NCBI RefSeq assembly: GCF_029227915.1
Contig: NC_079882.1
Coordinates: 22,077,001-22,141,000 of the forward strand
DNA: 64,000 nucleotides
Reading direction: 5' to 3'
From: Hydractinia symbiolongicarpus
Lineage: Eukaryota; Cnidaria; Hydrozoa; Anthoathecata; Hydractiniidae
The notes beneath the pieces were generated by a model. That model was not told the origin of the DNA, searched no databases, and saw nothing but the letters and a program-made list of their open reading frames with translations. The position numbers and the translations under genes are program-made. Below are positions 1-11,900 of this stretch, piece after piece. The stretch's first letter is position 1; each line of letters opens with the position of its first letter.

Positions 1-2243
1 GGACATTGTGACAGTTAGAATGCGCATGCGCGTCAAAACTATGTAGCTGTTAAAAATTATTTTTATTTTATTTCCAGGGCACTGTTTTATTTACTAAAAT
101 AACCGATATTTGTAATTTCGTTTAGCCTTTACCATTCATGAAAGTATCACATTTAAAACAAAAATCTTCTCACAACACGGCAGAGGAGGGAAAGAGGTAT
201 TTTTATTTATGTGGAAATAAAACGAAAACAAATTCGATTTTGATACTACCTTCAAGAAGTAATTTTTGCGATATTTTTTGATGAATAAGAAGAAGGAAAG
301 ATGACGAATGATACAAAGTAGCATAAACAAAAGTTTAACAGTGTAAACAGTGCTTGAATTATTTTACACGAGCGGCTAATTTTGTTCGCGCGAGAAATTT
401 TCGCGGATCGAAACAGAATTATATTTCCGTAAAAATTACCTGAAATACTTTGTTTTTAGACTGGTCGATTTAAAATCAAGAAAATTTGGCGCTGGCGCTC
501 GTAAGTTTCTTTTTAAAAAGATAAATAAAAAGAAAACACCATCAGGCAAGAATTTCTGAAAATAACTTGCGTAAAAAATCCCACAAAGTTATAAGTTTTG
601 AAACATTTGAAACTTTACAGAGTAGTAGAGTACAAAACTTTTTTAGTGTCGATTTTCTTTTTACTTTTTTGGTTTCAAAATAATTTTTAGACGTTTTCTG
701 CATAGGTTGGTACCATCGAGGTAGTCCCATTTTCAAAAATTGTTGTTTTTTATTTTTTCCTGTAGCACTGTTATTTTCGCTTTAGTTTGAAAGCATACAC
801 GTTAAATCAGGTTACCGCTATTCGATGTCAAACTTTAATTTATCGCCGTCAATTTTCTATAGTCAAATTATTACAAAATATAATGCAGTGACTGCGTGTT
901 TGCAACGTCATTTTAAATATTTTATTTTTAGCCGATTCTCTTTCCACGAAGACCGCTAAGACGATCTCCAATAGAAAATGTCAGCACCTGACAACCGAGG
1001 TTGTGACAGTTAACGTAGAAAGTATTTGATGTTTTTGTTGAATGCACATGTTGTCGAGTGCACATAATAAACCTTGTGAGGAGACCTGGCATTACCATGG
1101 CGTTCTTCTAATGAAAATAAAAATTTTAAACAAACATGAGTTTGATTGAAGAAGTCCAGGTTTAGATCTTGAACGCACTAATTTTTTTTTCTAAATCAAT
1201 CAAATTCCACTCGCCAAATTAAATACACGCCAAATATTACTCCTAGGCTCCTTCGAAACGTCCATTAACCCGTTTCGCCCCTATTAAAACAGGCAAGCAA
1301 ACTCAAGAAATTAATTTCTATACAAATCTGTTAATTTTTAACACGTCACGGTTGTGTATATTATTTTAATAAATTATTTGGAAAAAAAATATGTGGTGTA
1401 GAGAAAATTTTAGAAAACTTTTTAAATATAGTTTAGGATATTTTTGATAAGCTGAATAGATATGTAATATATGTTTCCAAACAATACAAGCGAAATATTT
1501 TTGTCTAAATACGAATTGCTCAACGCTATCAGTAACTAAAAATATATTAAATCGTATGTACAATTATAAAAAGGTGATCAGATGCGTTGATATGACACAG
1601 CTTCTGGCGACCCTGATGTCATTAACTGACCAGGATTGTGCATCAAATCAACCACAAAGATCTTCGGTGGAAAAATTATTTCACCATTCTAAAAAAAAGA
1701 ATATGTTTAAAAATATATAAAAGTTGACCTCGACTCAAGGGGGGTGAGGTGAAGCAATGTTGACGCAGATGGAGGGGCGAGGGTAAAAAACCTTGAAAAA
1801 AGGGTTGACGTCATTGATACACAATCGTACGCACTTCTTCTCAAATAATTTGCATCAATTATTTTGTTGGTAACCATTTTGGTAGACAATGTAATCATGG
1901 CAACAATGTAATGTTACTCTTACACAAACAAATTATTCATTCAGCTTGTCAATAAAAAATTCTGTTTTAGATGAAAGTTTATTGTCCCCATGCGATTAAT
2001 TATCTGTTAAAACTGATGTGTGAATAATTGAGATGAGAAAGAAATTATTAGTTTTGAGAATAAAAAAATAAGAAATTATCGAACGATTAATGGTTATGTT
2101 GACAAGTATGTCAAGTTTAAAACGTAGTAATTTTTATTGACGTAACTTTGACAGGCAGGTGAGAAAGCAAAGCCGTGCTTTAATGTTTTGAAGGCTCGCG
2201 TTAATATCAACAGAAAGGCCACCTCCCCATTAAGGTAACTAAA
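1..2243. other. Intergenic or 5' flanking DNA, nothing recognised
   Basis: No exon, RNA gene or transposon could be supported on either strand in this AT-rich stretch. The open frames here are short and resemble no family I know. The right end presumably holds the promoter and 5' untranslated sequence of the pseudokinase-RhoGEF gene. A CAG/GTGAGA string near 2155-2165 could be a splice donor of a 5' UTR exon, but nothing else confirms it. Confidence 0.5.
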
Positions 2244-5200
2244 ATGACCTCTGAAAGGTATGGAGCGAACGAGTTTGAAATTATTTCATTTGTGGAGAAC
2301 GGTGTTGGGAGCAAGATATACGATGTTGTTCAAAAACGAAAAGGACGCAAGTTCAACATGGAGGTGGCAGCACGCAAACCGCTACACAACGAAATTACAA
2401 ACACGAAGCTAAAAAAACACAAAACAGAAGAAAAACCATTTCTTGTGTGTTTAAAGTATTCTTTTCAAACGAAAAGTCGAAATTATATCATTCTTACGCA
2501 TCATAATCAATGCACCAGCTTCGTTTCCATGTTGTCCAACGATGTAGTTTTAGATGAAGACGAGGTTCGATTTATCCTAGCGGAGTTAGTGGTTGCATTA
2601 TCAAGCTTGCATAGTATGGCAGTGTCTTACAATGGCGTGTCTATGAAAGATATCTCATTTGACAATTCCGGTCATGTACTTTTGAGAAGAACATTTTATG
2701 GCCAGACTTACTGGAGCAAAGATGAAATACCGGTGTTTGACCAACACAATCGAGTTACGAAAAAACCGTCAGCCGACGATAAGAAAAATGACTGGCTCAG
2801 TTTATCAAGACTTTTAGTAACTTTATCAACGAATGAAAATTGTCGCCAACAAAATCTTGGATTACATACCATGTCAAAAGCTGCCACGGATTTCGCGCTC
2901 AATTCTACATACGGTAAAGATTGTGAAGTTAGCATAAAAACACACCCATTTTTCGCAAAAATAAATTGGGATGAAGTCAAAAATAAACAACTTGCTGTAC
3001 CCAACAGAATCGTACATTTTGTAACAGAATCTTTAAAAATCAATCGAGACATAAAACCTGTTAACATCGAGAAAACAACTGAAACTTTATTCAGTACATA
3101 CCAAAGACCTTCAGCTATGAGAAGATCGAGCGAATCCTTCGAAATAACAGATCGCGTGGAAGGAATTCGAAAAAGCAGACGGTTCCTAAACAGATCAGTA
3201 TCAGGTTTTGCGCACTGTCTCGAGCCCGTATCGCAACCAGCAGTTTCTCGTACGTTATCCGCTGGTTCAATTTTCCTAAAATCTTACAGTAATGGTATAA
3301 GCCCGCCACCTGAGATCACTGGATTATCTTTTAACCGGAGATCAAGCATTGAACTGTACAGAAAGCGTTTGGATGAAATTACAAAAGTGTTGGACAATAA
3401 TAAGAACATGATGGAAAATTTCAAAAAAAAAGATGCAGTAACCGATAGTGCAGCATTTCCTAGCAACCACGACGACGTACACAAACAGAAAAAAGTAACG
3501 AATAAAATTTATGCCGAAAACGATTTAATAAGAAATATATTATCAAAGTACGGTTTACTAAGGGACAATGTCGTGTCGATGTCGCAATGTAACAATGTTG
3601 TGTCGGCATCGCAAAGTAACAATGTCCTGCCGACTTCGCAAAGTGGCAATGTCGTGTCGACGTCGCAAAGTAATGATGTCGTGCTGACGTCGCGCAGTCA
3701 TAACAGTGTCGTGCCGACGTCGCGCAGTCATGACAATAAGGAAGATACCAGGAACAGCACTAATTTAAAACAAATAAAACACACAGACAGAGCGCCGACA
3801 AAGTTACCAAACAAACCAAACGGTGTTCTAAGTCCTCAAATACAGCTAAATGGGGCTGATTTGGCGAAAGATGGCGACGAAATACAGGGCTTAGTTTTGA
3901 ATGTTAAAGCAAAACTGTTTCAGAACGAAAAACTACAAACCAAAGAAGCGCCTCAGAACGATACCACAGAGCTTGAGATCGCTGACAAGCACGAAGCGAG
4001 AGTTGTAAGTTAATTATGTGCAGATTTTTGATTCTTTGTTTTGCTATTTTATTTGTCTTTATCTTTGAGTTGTTTACTTAGCATGCAGGTAATAATGAAG
4101 AGCATGAAACAGACGAAGGGAGTAAAATATCTGCGGTCACACCACCTAAGAAAACCAGCATCGCAGGTATTCTTATGAACAAGCTAAACGATATAAGCAC
4201 TAAAAACAGTCACAAGAATAAAGCACTTCAGCAATTCAATAGTCAAGTGATACGGCACAATTCTGAAATCACAGTAGCTCGACACTCGACAATAAGAAGA
4301 GAGCGTGGTTACACTCTCCCAATTAACTTACATAGATCCTCCACAGCACCTGCTGTCACTCATACGAAATATAGCAGTGGCTCCAGGTCATTTGAAGATA
4401 TTAACTGGATACAAGACTCCACCAGTGTGTGTGATGAGTACAACTCACATTTACACACGGAAGATGATGGTTTTAACGAAGATCGTGCTTCATGGCCGCA
4501 AGAACAGGAGGATGAGAGGGAAAACCTTGCCCGTGTGTGGAAACCAGGAAAACCAAATAAACAATTCTTAGCAGAAGAAGAACTAAAAATGAGTTTAAAC
4601 ACGGCTGAAAATTGTGATGATTGCGGAAAGAATATTTCTACAGAAACGCGTCAAAACGAGAACATTTGCTTAAGCTGTTTGAGATCAAGGAACGAAAGAA
4701 AAGAGGCAATTATCGAACTTATCGAGACAGAAGTGAATTACGGAAACGACCTACGCATACTGAAAGAAGAGTTTTACGCGCCTATCAAAGGGAATGGTAT
4801 ATGCACGCAGGATGAATTATCAAAGGTTTTTTTGAACTTACAAGAATTAGTAGATGCCAACTCAAAATTATGCACTGCTTTAAAAGAAGGATTACAAGCA
4901 AGTTTAGAACAAGATGATAATGATTTTATTTACTTATCAGTGGGTGAAGTTTTTTCGAACTGTGTCGAGTTTTTCGACGCTTACGATGTATTCTGCGCGC
5001 AGCAGCGCTACTCTTTGGAGCTCCTGGAAAATTTGATAAAGAAAAACGACATGTTACGAATCTTTTTGAACGTGTCCAGAGAAGAAAATAATAAGCTTCG
5101 TAAGTTGGACTTGAAATCTTTTCTAGTAATGCCAGTCCAACGCATAATGAAGTATCCATTACTACTACACAGAATTTACAAAACCACACCGAAAAGCAAC

Positions 5201-5869
5201 TACGACAAACAACACATTAAAGAAGCGTTAAATAAAATCGAAAAGCAGATTTACAATATCAACTTGAGCTCAAGAAAAGATGATACATCCAATTGGGAAA
5301 TTCGTCCTCGGGCAAGCACCAGCTTTTTATCTTTACATAATATTGATACCAGCAACAAAGGTGACTTGAAACTAGTAGCAAACCTGTTAAACTGGAAATA
5401 TGAGGATACCTTGTTACTTTTAAATGATGACTTTAAGTTAGCTAATGAAGATTTGGTTGGTTTAACAGAGTGGGACATGAAAAACTACAAAAAACATGTG
5501 CAAGTGATTCTATGCGTGAATGGCGCCTCAGATGATTTCGAAAGAGAGGCTCGAAAGGTTGATTTTAACAGGATTGATTGCGATGTAAACGAGGCTATGA
5601 TTATAATGCTGAAAAAGAAATCTTTTGAAAAGCGTTTACTTTTCAAGAAACCGCTTGATTTAAAACAACTCGTTACGACAAATTTGGGTGTTTCGATAGC
5701 TTTTCAACTGACGGAAATGTATGGCGACACGTTTGCGCTCATCGCAAATAACGAAACAAAACGTAACGTGTGGATATCGTATCTTAATTTCACGTTGAAA
5801 TGTTTAAAAACAAAATGGCGCAGAAGACGTTACGGTATGTCCAATATCATGATAACTACATTGGTGTAA
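2244..5869 (+). CDS. AGC-type pseudokinase fused to a DH-PH Rho guanine-nucleotide exchange factor
   Basis: Two exons, 2244-4004 and 4082-5869, join in phase 0 across a 77-bp intron (GTAAGT donor, TTACTTAG acceptor) and give 1182 residues. Residues 10-260 follow an AGC protein kinase: PFLVCLKYSFQT, the spacing of the catalytic loop, NDWLSLSRLL, and the closing motif IKTHPFF (231-237). The catalytic residues are lost: the VAIK lysine is Glu40, HRD is Tyr-Asn-Gly (129-131), and DFG is Arg-Thr-Phe (149-151). Residues 270-760 look disordered and include a short repeat. A CxxC-x14-CxxC motif (765-786) precedes a DH domain (about 793-983) with the conserved helix LKSFLVMPVQRIMKYPLLL, then a probable PH domain (about 1008-1171). 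The expected role is Rho-family GTPase activation at membranes or cytoskeleton, with the pseudokinase as a regulatory or docking module (inference). I know of no named family with this order. It converges on ARMC3. Confidence 0.85.
3567..3734 (+). repeat. Coding minisatellite, four 27-bp then two 30-bp units
   Basis: Six head-to-tail units of the type AATGTCGTGTCGACGTCGCA lie in the linker of the pseudokinase-RhoGEF gene. They encode repeats of the form N-V-V-S-x-S-Q-S-N at about residues 442-497. All units are multiples of three, so the frame is kept and copy number could vary without breaking the protein. The last two units carry an extra codon and SRSH in place of SQSN. Confidence 0.85.
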
Positions 5870-5917
5870 AATAATGATGCGATAACAAAAGACAAATTTA
5901 AGTTGTTAAGTTAAAAA

Positions 5918-5923
5918 AATAAA
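5918..5923 (+). terminator. Candidate polyadenylation signal AATAAA of the RhoGEF gene
   Basis: A canonical AATAAA lies 49 bases after the stop codon of the pseudokinase-RhoGEF gene, inside the 113-bp gap before the stop codon of the convergent ARMC3 gene. Confidence 0.55.
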
Positions 5924-5982
5924 AGTTCTTTTATGTGAATTGATATTTTGATTGGACAAAAAGATTAATCTTATACCTATTT

Positions 5983-8900
5983 TTAACTTGAAACCACCCC
6001 TCTGGCGACACGCCTACATAACTTGATGTAAAAAATTACCTCATCTACGTCAAATATTTGCACTTCATTCCATGCCCTTCCATAGTCACCGCGTACTAGC
6101 GAACAAGGCAGCGATATCTTGTCAGCGAGGACCTAAAATTGGTAATTTTAGTTGTTGAGAATTTTCAAGCTTTTTTGAGAAGTCGATATTTTCATAAAAA
6201 AAAATGAAGAGATTTGAGATTTTAAAGATAACGCCACGAGGAAAAAACAAATTATTTTTACGCCCAATTGCATTTCTATGTATTTTGAAGGAAACACATG
6301 ACAGACAATACAGATTTGTAAAAGGAAAAATGAGGAGATTTAAGAAGAAAGTTGTGAAAACATCTTGTGCAGAAGATTTGAGGAGTTTTAAAGACTTTTC
6401 AAAATTTAAGACAATTTTAGGACGTTCTTACTTAATCTAATTCGGGTTATTAATTTAAAGGAAATCTTCCCTTTTGTCAGGAGAAATAGATGACCACGGA
6501 GAAGCCGAAAACTGTAATTTTTCCCTACAATAGAATCATGTGGTAAAAAAGTATTTTGATATCGCCGTCATGTTTACCTTTTTTGTTTTGTCTTTGTGAC
6601 GATTTTATCAAAAATATATTTGTCAACAAAGTTACATTTTAACGTCTGACATTGACACGTCAATTTATGCAATAAGTGACCAAAGACGCAAAAACAATCA
6701 AAACAACTCACTTTAAACAACAAGGCACGATGGTAATATATTCCATGTTCGATTTTTCCAATCGGAATGATGTTTGAGTCGAATTCAGTTTTCAACTCAC
6801 TAATGTGATGTTCGTAAAAAAAATTGGTGATGTCAACTTTACCAATCGGTCCACCCATTTTGTCGCATACATAACTGAATTGGAAATATATTTTTACAGA
6901 TTTTCGTTAAGGAAGAAGGTAGCTAATTACTAACATATTAAAAAAACTGTAATTGGATATAAGAGATATAAAGTGTTTAATATATTTGGTGAAGAATTAA
7001 TATGAATACAAGAAGTTGTTACCATGCCAACTCTTGTGCTTGTTCTTCGGCAGACAAACTGCGTTTTATAGTTAACCTCGTCTCTTTAACATAAGATATG
7101 AACGTTTTGTCTACCGGTAATTTATATCTTGTTAAACGACTTTTTGATTGTTTGTCAACAGATTCAACGAACTCTTTCGATGCAGGTTCGCTCTGACTAA
7201 AATATATATACAAAATATTTCCAAAAAAGCTTTTATTAATTGTACACAATGCAAGGGAAAACGAAACGAGCTGTTGGTTTTTGATTTCAATGGCTTACAC
7301 AATAGCCGAACGGTAAAAAAATATATATTAAATGTCACACTGGAGAACCATCGCGAATTGCCCAATTTGAGAAAAATTCCGTCTGTTAAAATTTCTGCAC
7401 CTACAGTATATTTAAAACGTTTTTTAAATTTGGAGAATGAAAAATGCTTTTTACATTGTTAGGGATTTTAGCCTACATCTTGCGTCCCTATCTTATGTCA
7501 GATCTACATTTTGACAGCATTACATTTTCCAGCACCTTAGAATGCACGTAGAAGAGGTGTTGACAGCTTTGGAAGAGAAGAGGAGCTTTTTTCCATAGTG
7601 TTCACAGCGAACATCTTTTTTAACAACCAAACAAATTTCCGAAAACGTTGCCATTTAAGTATCACGGAGAAATATTGACTCTATATGAGACATGCGGATA
7701 CCAATGGCAAAACTTTGGATGCAATGTCCAAGAAGCTTTAAGGTCGGTTTACATTAAACATAAAAAGTGTTGAGCAATTGTTATACAACAGTCACTGTTA
7801 CGACTTTATTGGAAACACATGTAAAGTAGATCTCTATAACATGTACAACAAAGCGATGTAAGGAATGTTATAAAGATCTATTTTAATACGTGATTGTTTA
7901 CTACGTAACTACCTTGTGTCTTCGCGTGATTTCTCTTTTATCATTTTTTCCGCCTGATCTTGTTGATGCGTTGGCTTCATTCTGAAGTAAAATAAAAAAA
8001 AGTCTTCACTTTTCTACTTTTCCGATCAAAGTAAAGAAATAGAAAAAATAGAAAATCAATTTCTGCAACTGACAAAAAGGAAATGAAATAACGAAGAGTG
8101 TTATACAATTTTTATTTTAAAAAACATCTATATTATTGCTGTTTGTCTGTGTGTGAGCCAAGATGGTAGCTGCAGCTTGCGTTGGGCAAATTTTTTTCGA
8201 TGGGTGAATTTTCCTGGATTTTTTTCACAAGCTTACTGATGCTTGAAAAAATTGTATTGTTTAATTGTCACTTCGACAATTATTTAAATGCAAAGTTGGG
8301 TTAGAGATAAATTTTTCAAAACATAAAAAACTCACCGAACACTATGCGTGTTGAAATTGATCAACAGAATAGGTCTACTTTGATCAATCGGTCGATTCTG
8401 TAATTTGTTAAGCGAGGGAAATGTCTCTCCTGGTGCAATCTAGAAATATGTTTTTAATATGAATTTTTTTTTCACGATTCTTAAATTTGCTAAAATAAAT
8501 GAAAGCACATGTTTCTTACGCGTAAGCACGCGTACGAAACATGTACGTGTTCAGACTTCCTTTCCTTGGTTAAAACATGACACAAAGATAATACAATCTT
8601 TTACACGATGTAACCTGCACTGAATATGATCATACATCGTTTTTGAATTTTGTCGATAAATTTAGAATTTTCGCGAAAATTTAGAATTTTCGTGAATTTC
8701 GCGAATTTTATCCATATCCACAAAATTTCGTAAAGTTTCTTACAAAAAAAGGATATTATCGGTTTATTTTCGGAAATTGCCGCACACTTCATGAGCTTTA
8801 AGTCTATTCACATTCGTTTTTGTAGTTTATAGAAATAAATGCCAGCCCTGATAGTTGCAAGTTCAACGGCTGCTCTATCCATCTTCCATATTCTCTATAA

Positions 8901-11900
8901 TAGCCGTATTCTGTCTGTCTCCGCGCGGACCCCCGCTGAGTTAGGAAATCATGCTACACAAACACGAATATCAAATGCGATATATAAATAATAGCCGCAT
9001 TCTGTCTGTGTGTCCGCGAAAGCCGCGTCCCGTAACGGAAACACAAATTTTTTGAAATGCACACCAATACCAAATTCGATATATTTTTGTCCACTTTGTT
9101 GCGACGGGTAAATTTAAAGGACGGGTGATCCCGTGCATTTATCCACGGGCCACCGGCTAGTCACCTTAATAATTGCCGTATTCCGCTTGTTTGTGCTCCA
9201 GAAAGACCTTGTGCTACGGAAACACGAAGTGCGATATATAAAAAACGAGCGGGCTACCGACTAGTCTTAATAAATAGACCCGTAATTAAGTTAATATGAG
9301 ACGTCTTATTCGCAAAATTTAATCTTCGCGAAATGGTTTTTTTTTTCTCTTGCAAAAATAATTCTTTAAGTAAGTTAAAATAAGTCATTTATGTTAAGGA
9401 AATTTGATAAACATTGCGGTCTGCGGTTTTGGTATAGTTAGAGTCACAATTTACATCTGTTATTACAACCAGTGATGACGAAAAAACAATTTTTTTGCCA
9501 CGACCAAATGTTTGTCACACCGACTTCGGCCAACACAGATTTTGTAAGATTTGAACTTTCAATCAATTAAAACATCTTACCCTTCCGGTGTCGTAAAATA
9601 CGTCATTTATTTTGTTATCAAAGTCCAGTTTCCCCATCAAAGCATATTTAGCAGGTAAATTGGAATTAAGGAGTCGTTCGAACGCTGTTACAGTAAATTT
9701 GCTGCGCCTTGAGGATAAGTTGATATTTTGTAAAACCATTAACCCTCTAAAATTGTAGAACAGATTTAAAATTCTGTCTGACGAAACCAAACACGTTGAT
9801 ATTTTAACAAAAACAAACCCGCATCGTGTGACTTCTTCGGCTACTGCTTGATCGACCGCGCATAACACGATAACCCAGGATGCATTTCTTCGAACTTGCT
9901 CATTATTGGATTGGATAAGCGAGACAAGTTGATTAATAGCGTCCTCTTCTTCTAACAACTACAAATTTACAAAATGCGTTTGTGAATTATCTGTGATAGC
10001 TTATCGGGAGAAAAGAGAAATAGTTAGAGTCGCTGATTAAGTTTTCTCCAACAAACTTTAATCCGAATAAAAATCCTCTAAAACTGGTCTATTTTCTTAT
10101 AAAATATCCCAATTTTGTTTCCACTTGGAATTAATCAAACACTTTTTTCATACAAACTAATGATCTTTGATGATTACAAAGGAGAGTAAAAGATAACAAG
10201 GAAAAGAAGATATATTTATTTTTTACCTGAGATTCAACTTTAGCACGTGAAAGCAACTCATTTTATCCATTAATAAGTGAAATTTTTACCAACTATTACC
10301 TCTTATCTCCCCCGACTAACCTAAACCCCGTTTTTTCCCCGATAAGGTATCCAAATTTTGAGTGTCACTCACACTTTTTAAACATTTTTATATTTTAACA
10401 GTTCCTTCTAACTTTTCGATGAAAAAGCAAAAAAAGAAGAAATATGCAAACGTGAATAAACGAATGTCAGCCAAAATTTTAGAAGTGTTGTTGAACCATT
10501 AAAAGTGTATACAAACTTATTTGAATGGAAACATAATGATTTCATCTTTTTTTTAAGTTCTTGCTTAAACGAAAAAGCAAGGAAACTTCATTGTTGTGAT
10601 AAAAAAATACAATTTGTGCGAGATACCTGCGCTCTGGATTGCTGGTCGTATAAATATGAAGCCAATGCTTGACACCCATGTATCTGTACATTCGTATCTC
10701 TAAAAATAATCAAATGTGTTAACAGAAATCATCCATGTGGAAAAGAACAAACAAAAAAATTCGGCCTACTCGGATTTGATAGCACATGTAAGACCTTTAA
10801 TAACACCATGTTGGATGATCTCTGTTCTCAAAGTTTCTAAAACAAAAAGATTTCTTACTATAAGAATAAACGCGAAAAATATAATCAACAATAAGAAAAA
10901 CACAATAACATACCATTCATAGAGAGGTTGGACAAACATATTGCTGTATTTGATTGCGTCTCAAAGTTTGCATCTGAAAGCAAGTCAATCAAAATATCAA
11001 TCGTATTTTTCTCCATCACAATAGCACAGTTGGATGGGTTATTTTTAGTAAAATTAGCTAAAGCTAAGCTAGCAGTTTGTCTCGCTTCTTCGTTTTCGTT
11101 CTTTAATAATTGAACAATCGGTGGAATCCCGTCTAAAAAAAAGTACGGGGAAATTACACCGCATACAACATCATGACATCATGATCAAAAAAGAACTATA
11201 TTTACTCTTTTTTTTCTTCATAACTTACCTAATTTTCCAATTTTATCACGACTTGTTAAGTTTTCTGAAATTGCAGCTAATCCTTTCGCAGCAGCAGTAA
11301 CAACAAGGACGTTCTAAAGGATAATGGTACAAAGAGTTTGAAAAATAATCTTGCATAACCACAGTGGTGGCCTTGTGGTTATTGAGTTCGCTTCGTAATC
11401 AAAAGGTCCGTGGTTCGGTCCACAGCGCGGACATGTTCAGCAATTGTCTTTACCACAGCTACAGGTCAACCCATGTCATGTGACGGAAATTGGGTGGGCA
11501 ATGATGGTGTAAACCTAATGTATACATTCAGAACGCAGGAGCCACATTGATAACAGTATAAATATTCGGAATAATAATAATAATATTCAATATTAATTCA
11601 GCCAGCTTGCAAAGAGGACAAGGACATAGAAACTAGCTACTTACGTCACTGCTCAGCAATGTAATCAATGTTTTCTCAGTATCCTGTTCACTGAATATTT
11701 GACGATTTTCATCTACCAAAGAAAAAATATAATATAAAACAGATTAATATTGCCTTAAATAATAAAAATATCACATTTCAAACCATCCCCAAAACTATTA
11801 CTGCCAGATGAATACAAAATATTTTATTGTTAACTAAATTAATTGTTAACTAAGTTAAAAAAAATACAAAATCCATTAGAAGGAAAATTTTTTTAAACAG

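Noticed and set aside
6204-6440. Plus-strand 78-codon open frame
   Set aside because: It lies inside the last ARMC3 intron, is Lys/Arg/Phe-rich as AT-rich non-coding DNA often is, and has no recognisable motif.
11362-11435. Possible tRNA gene
   Set aside because: A and B boxes are present but the sequence does not fold as a normal tRNA and continues into a SINE body and AAT tail.
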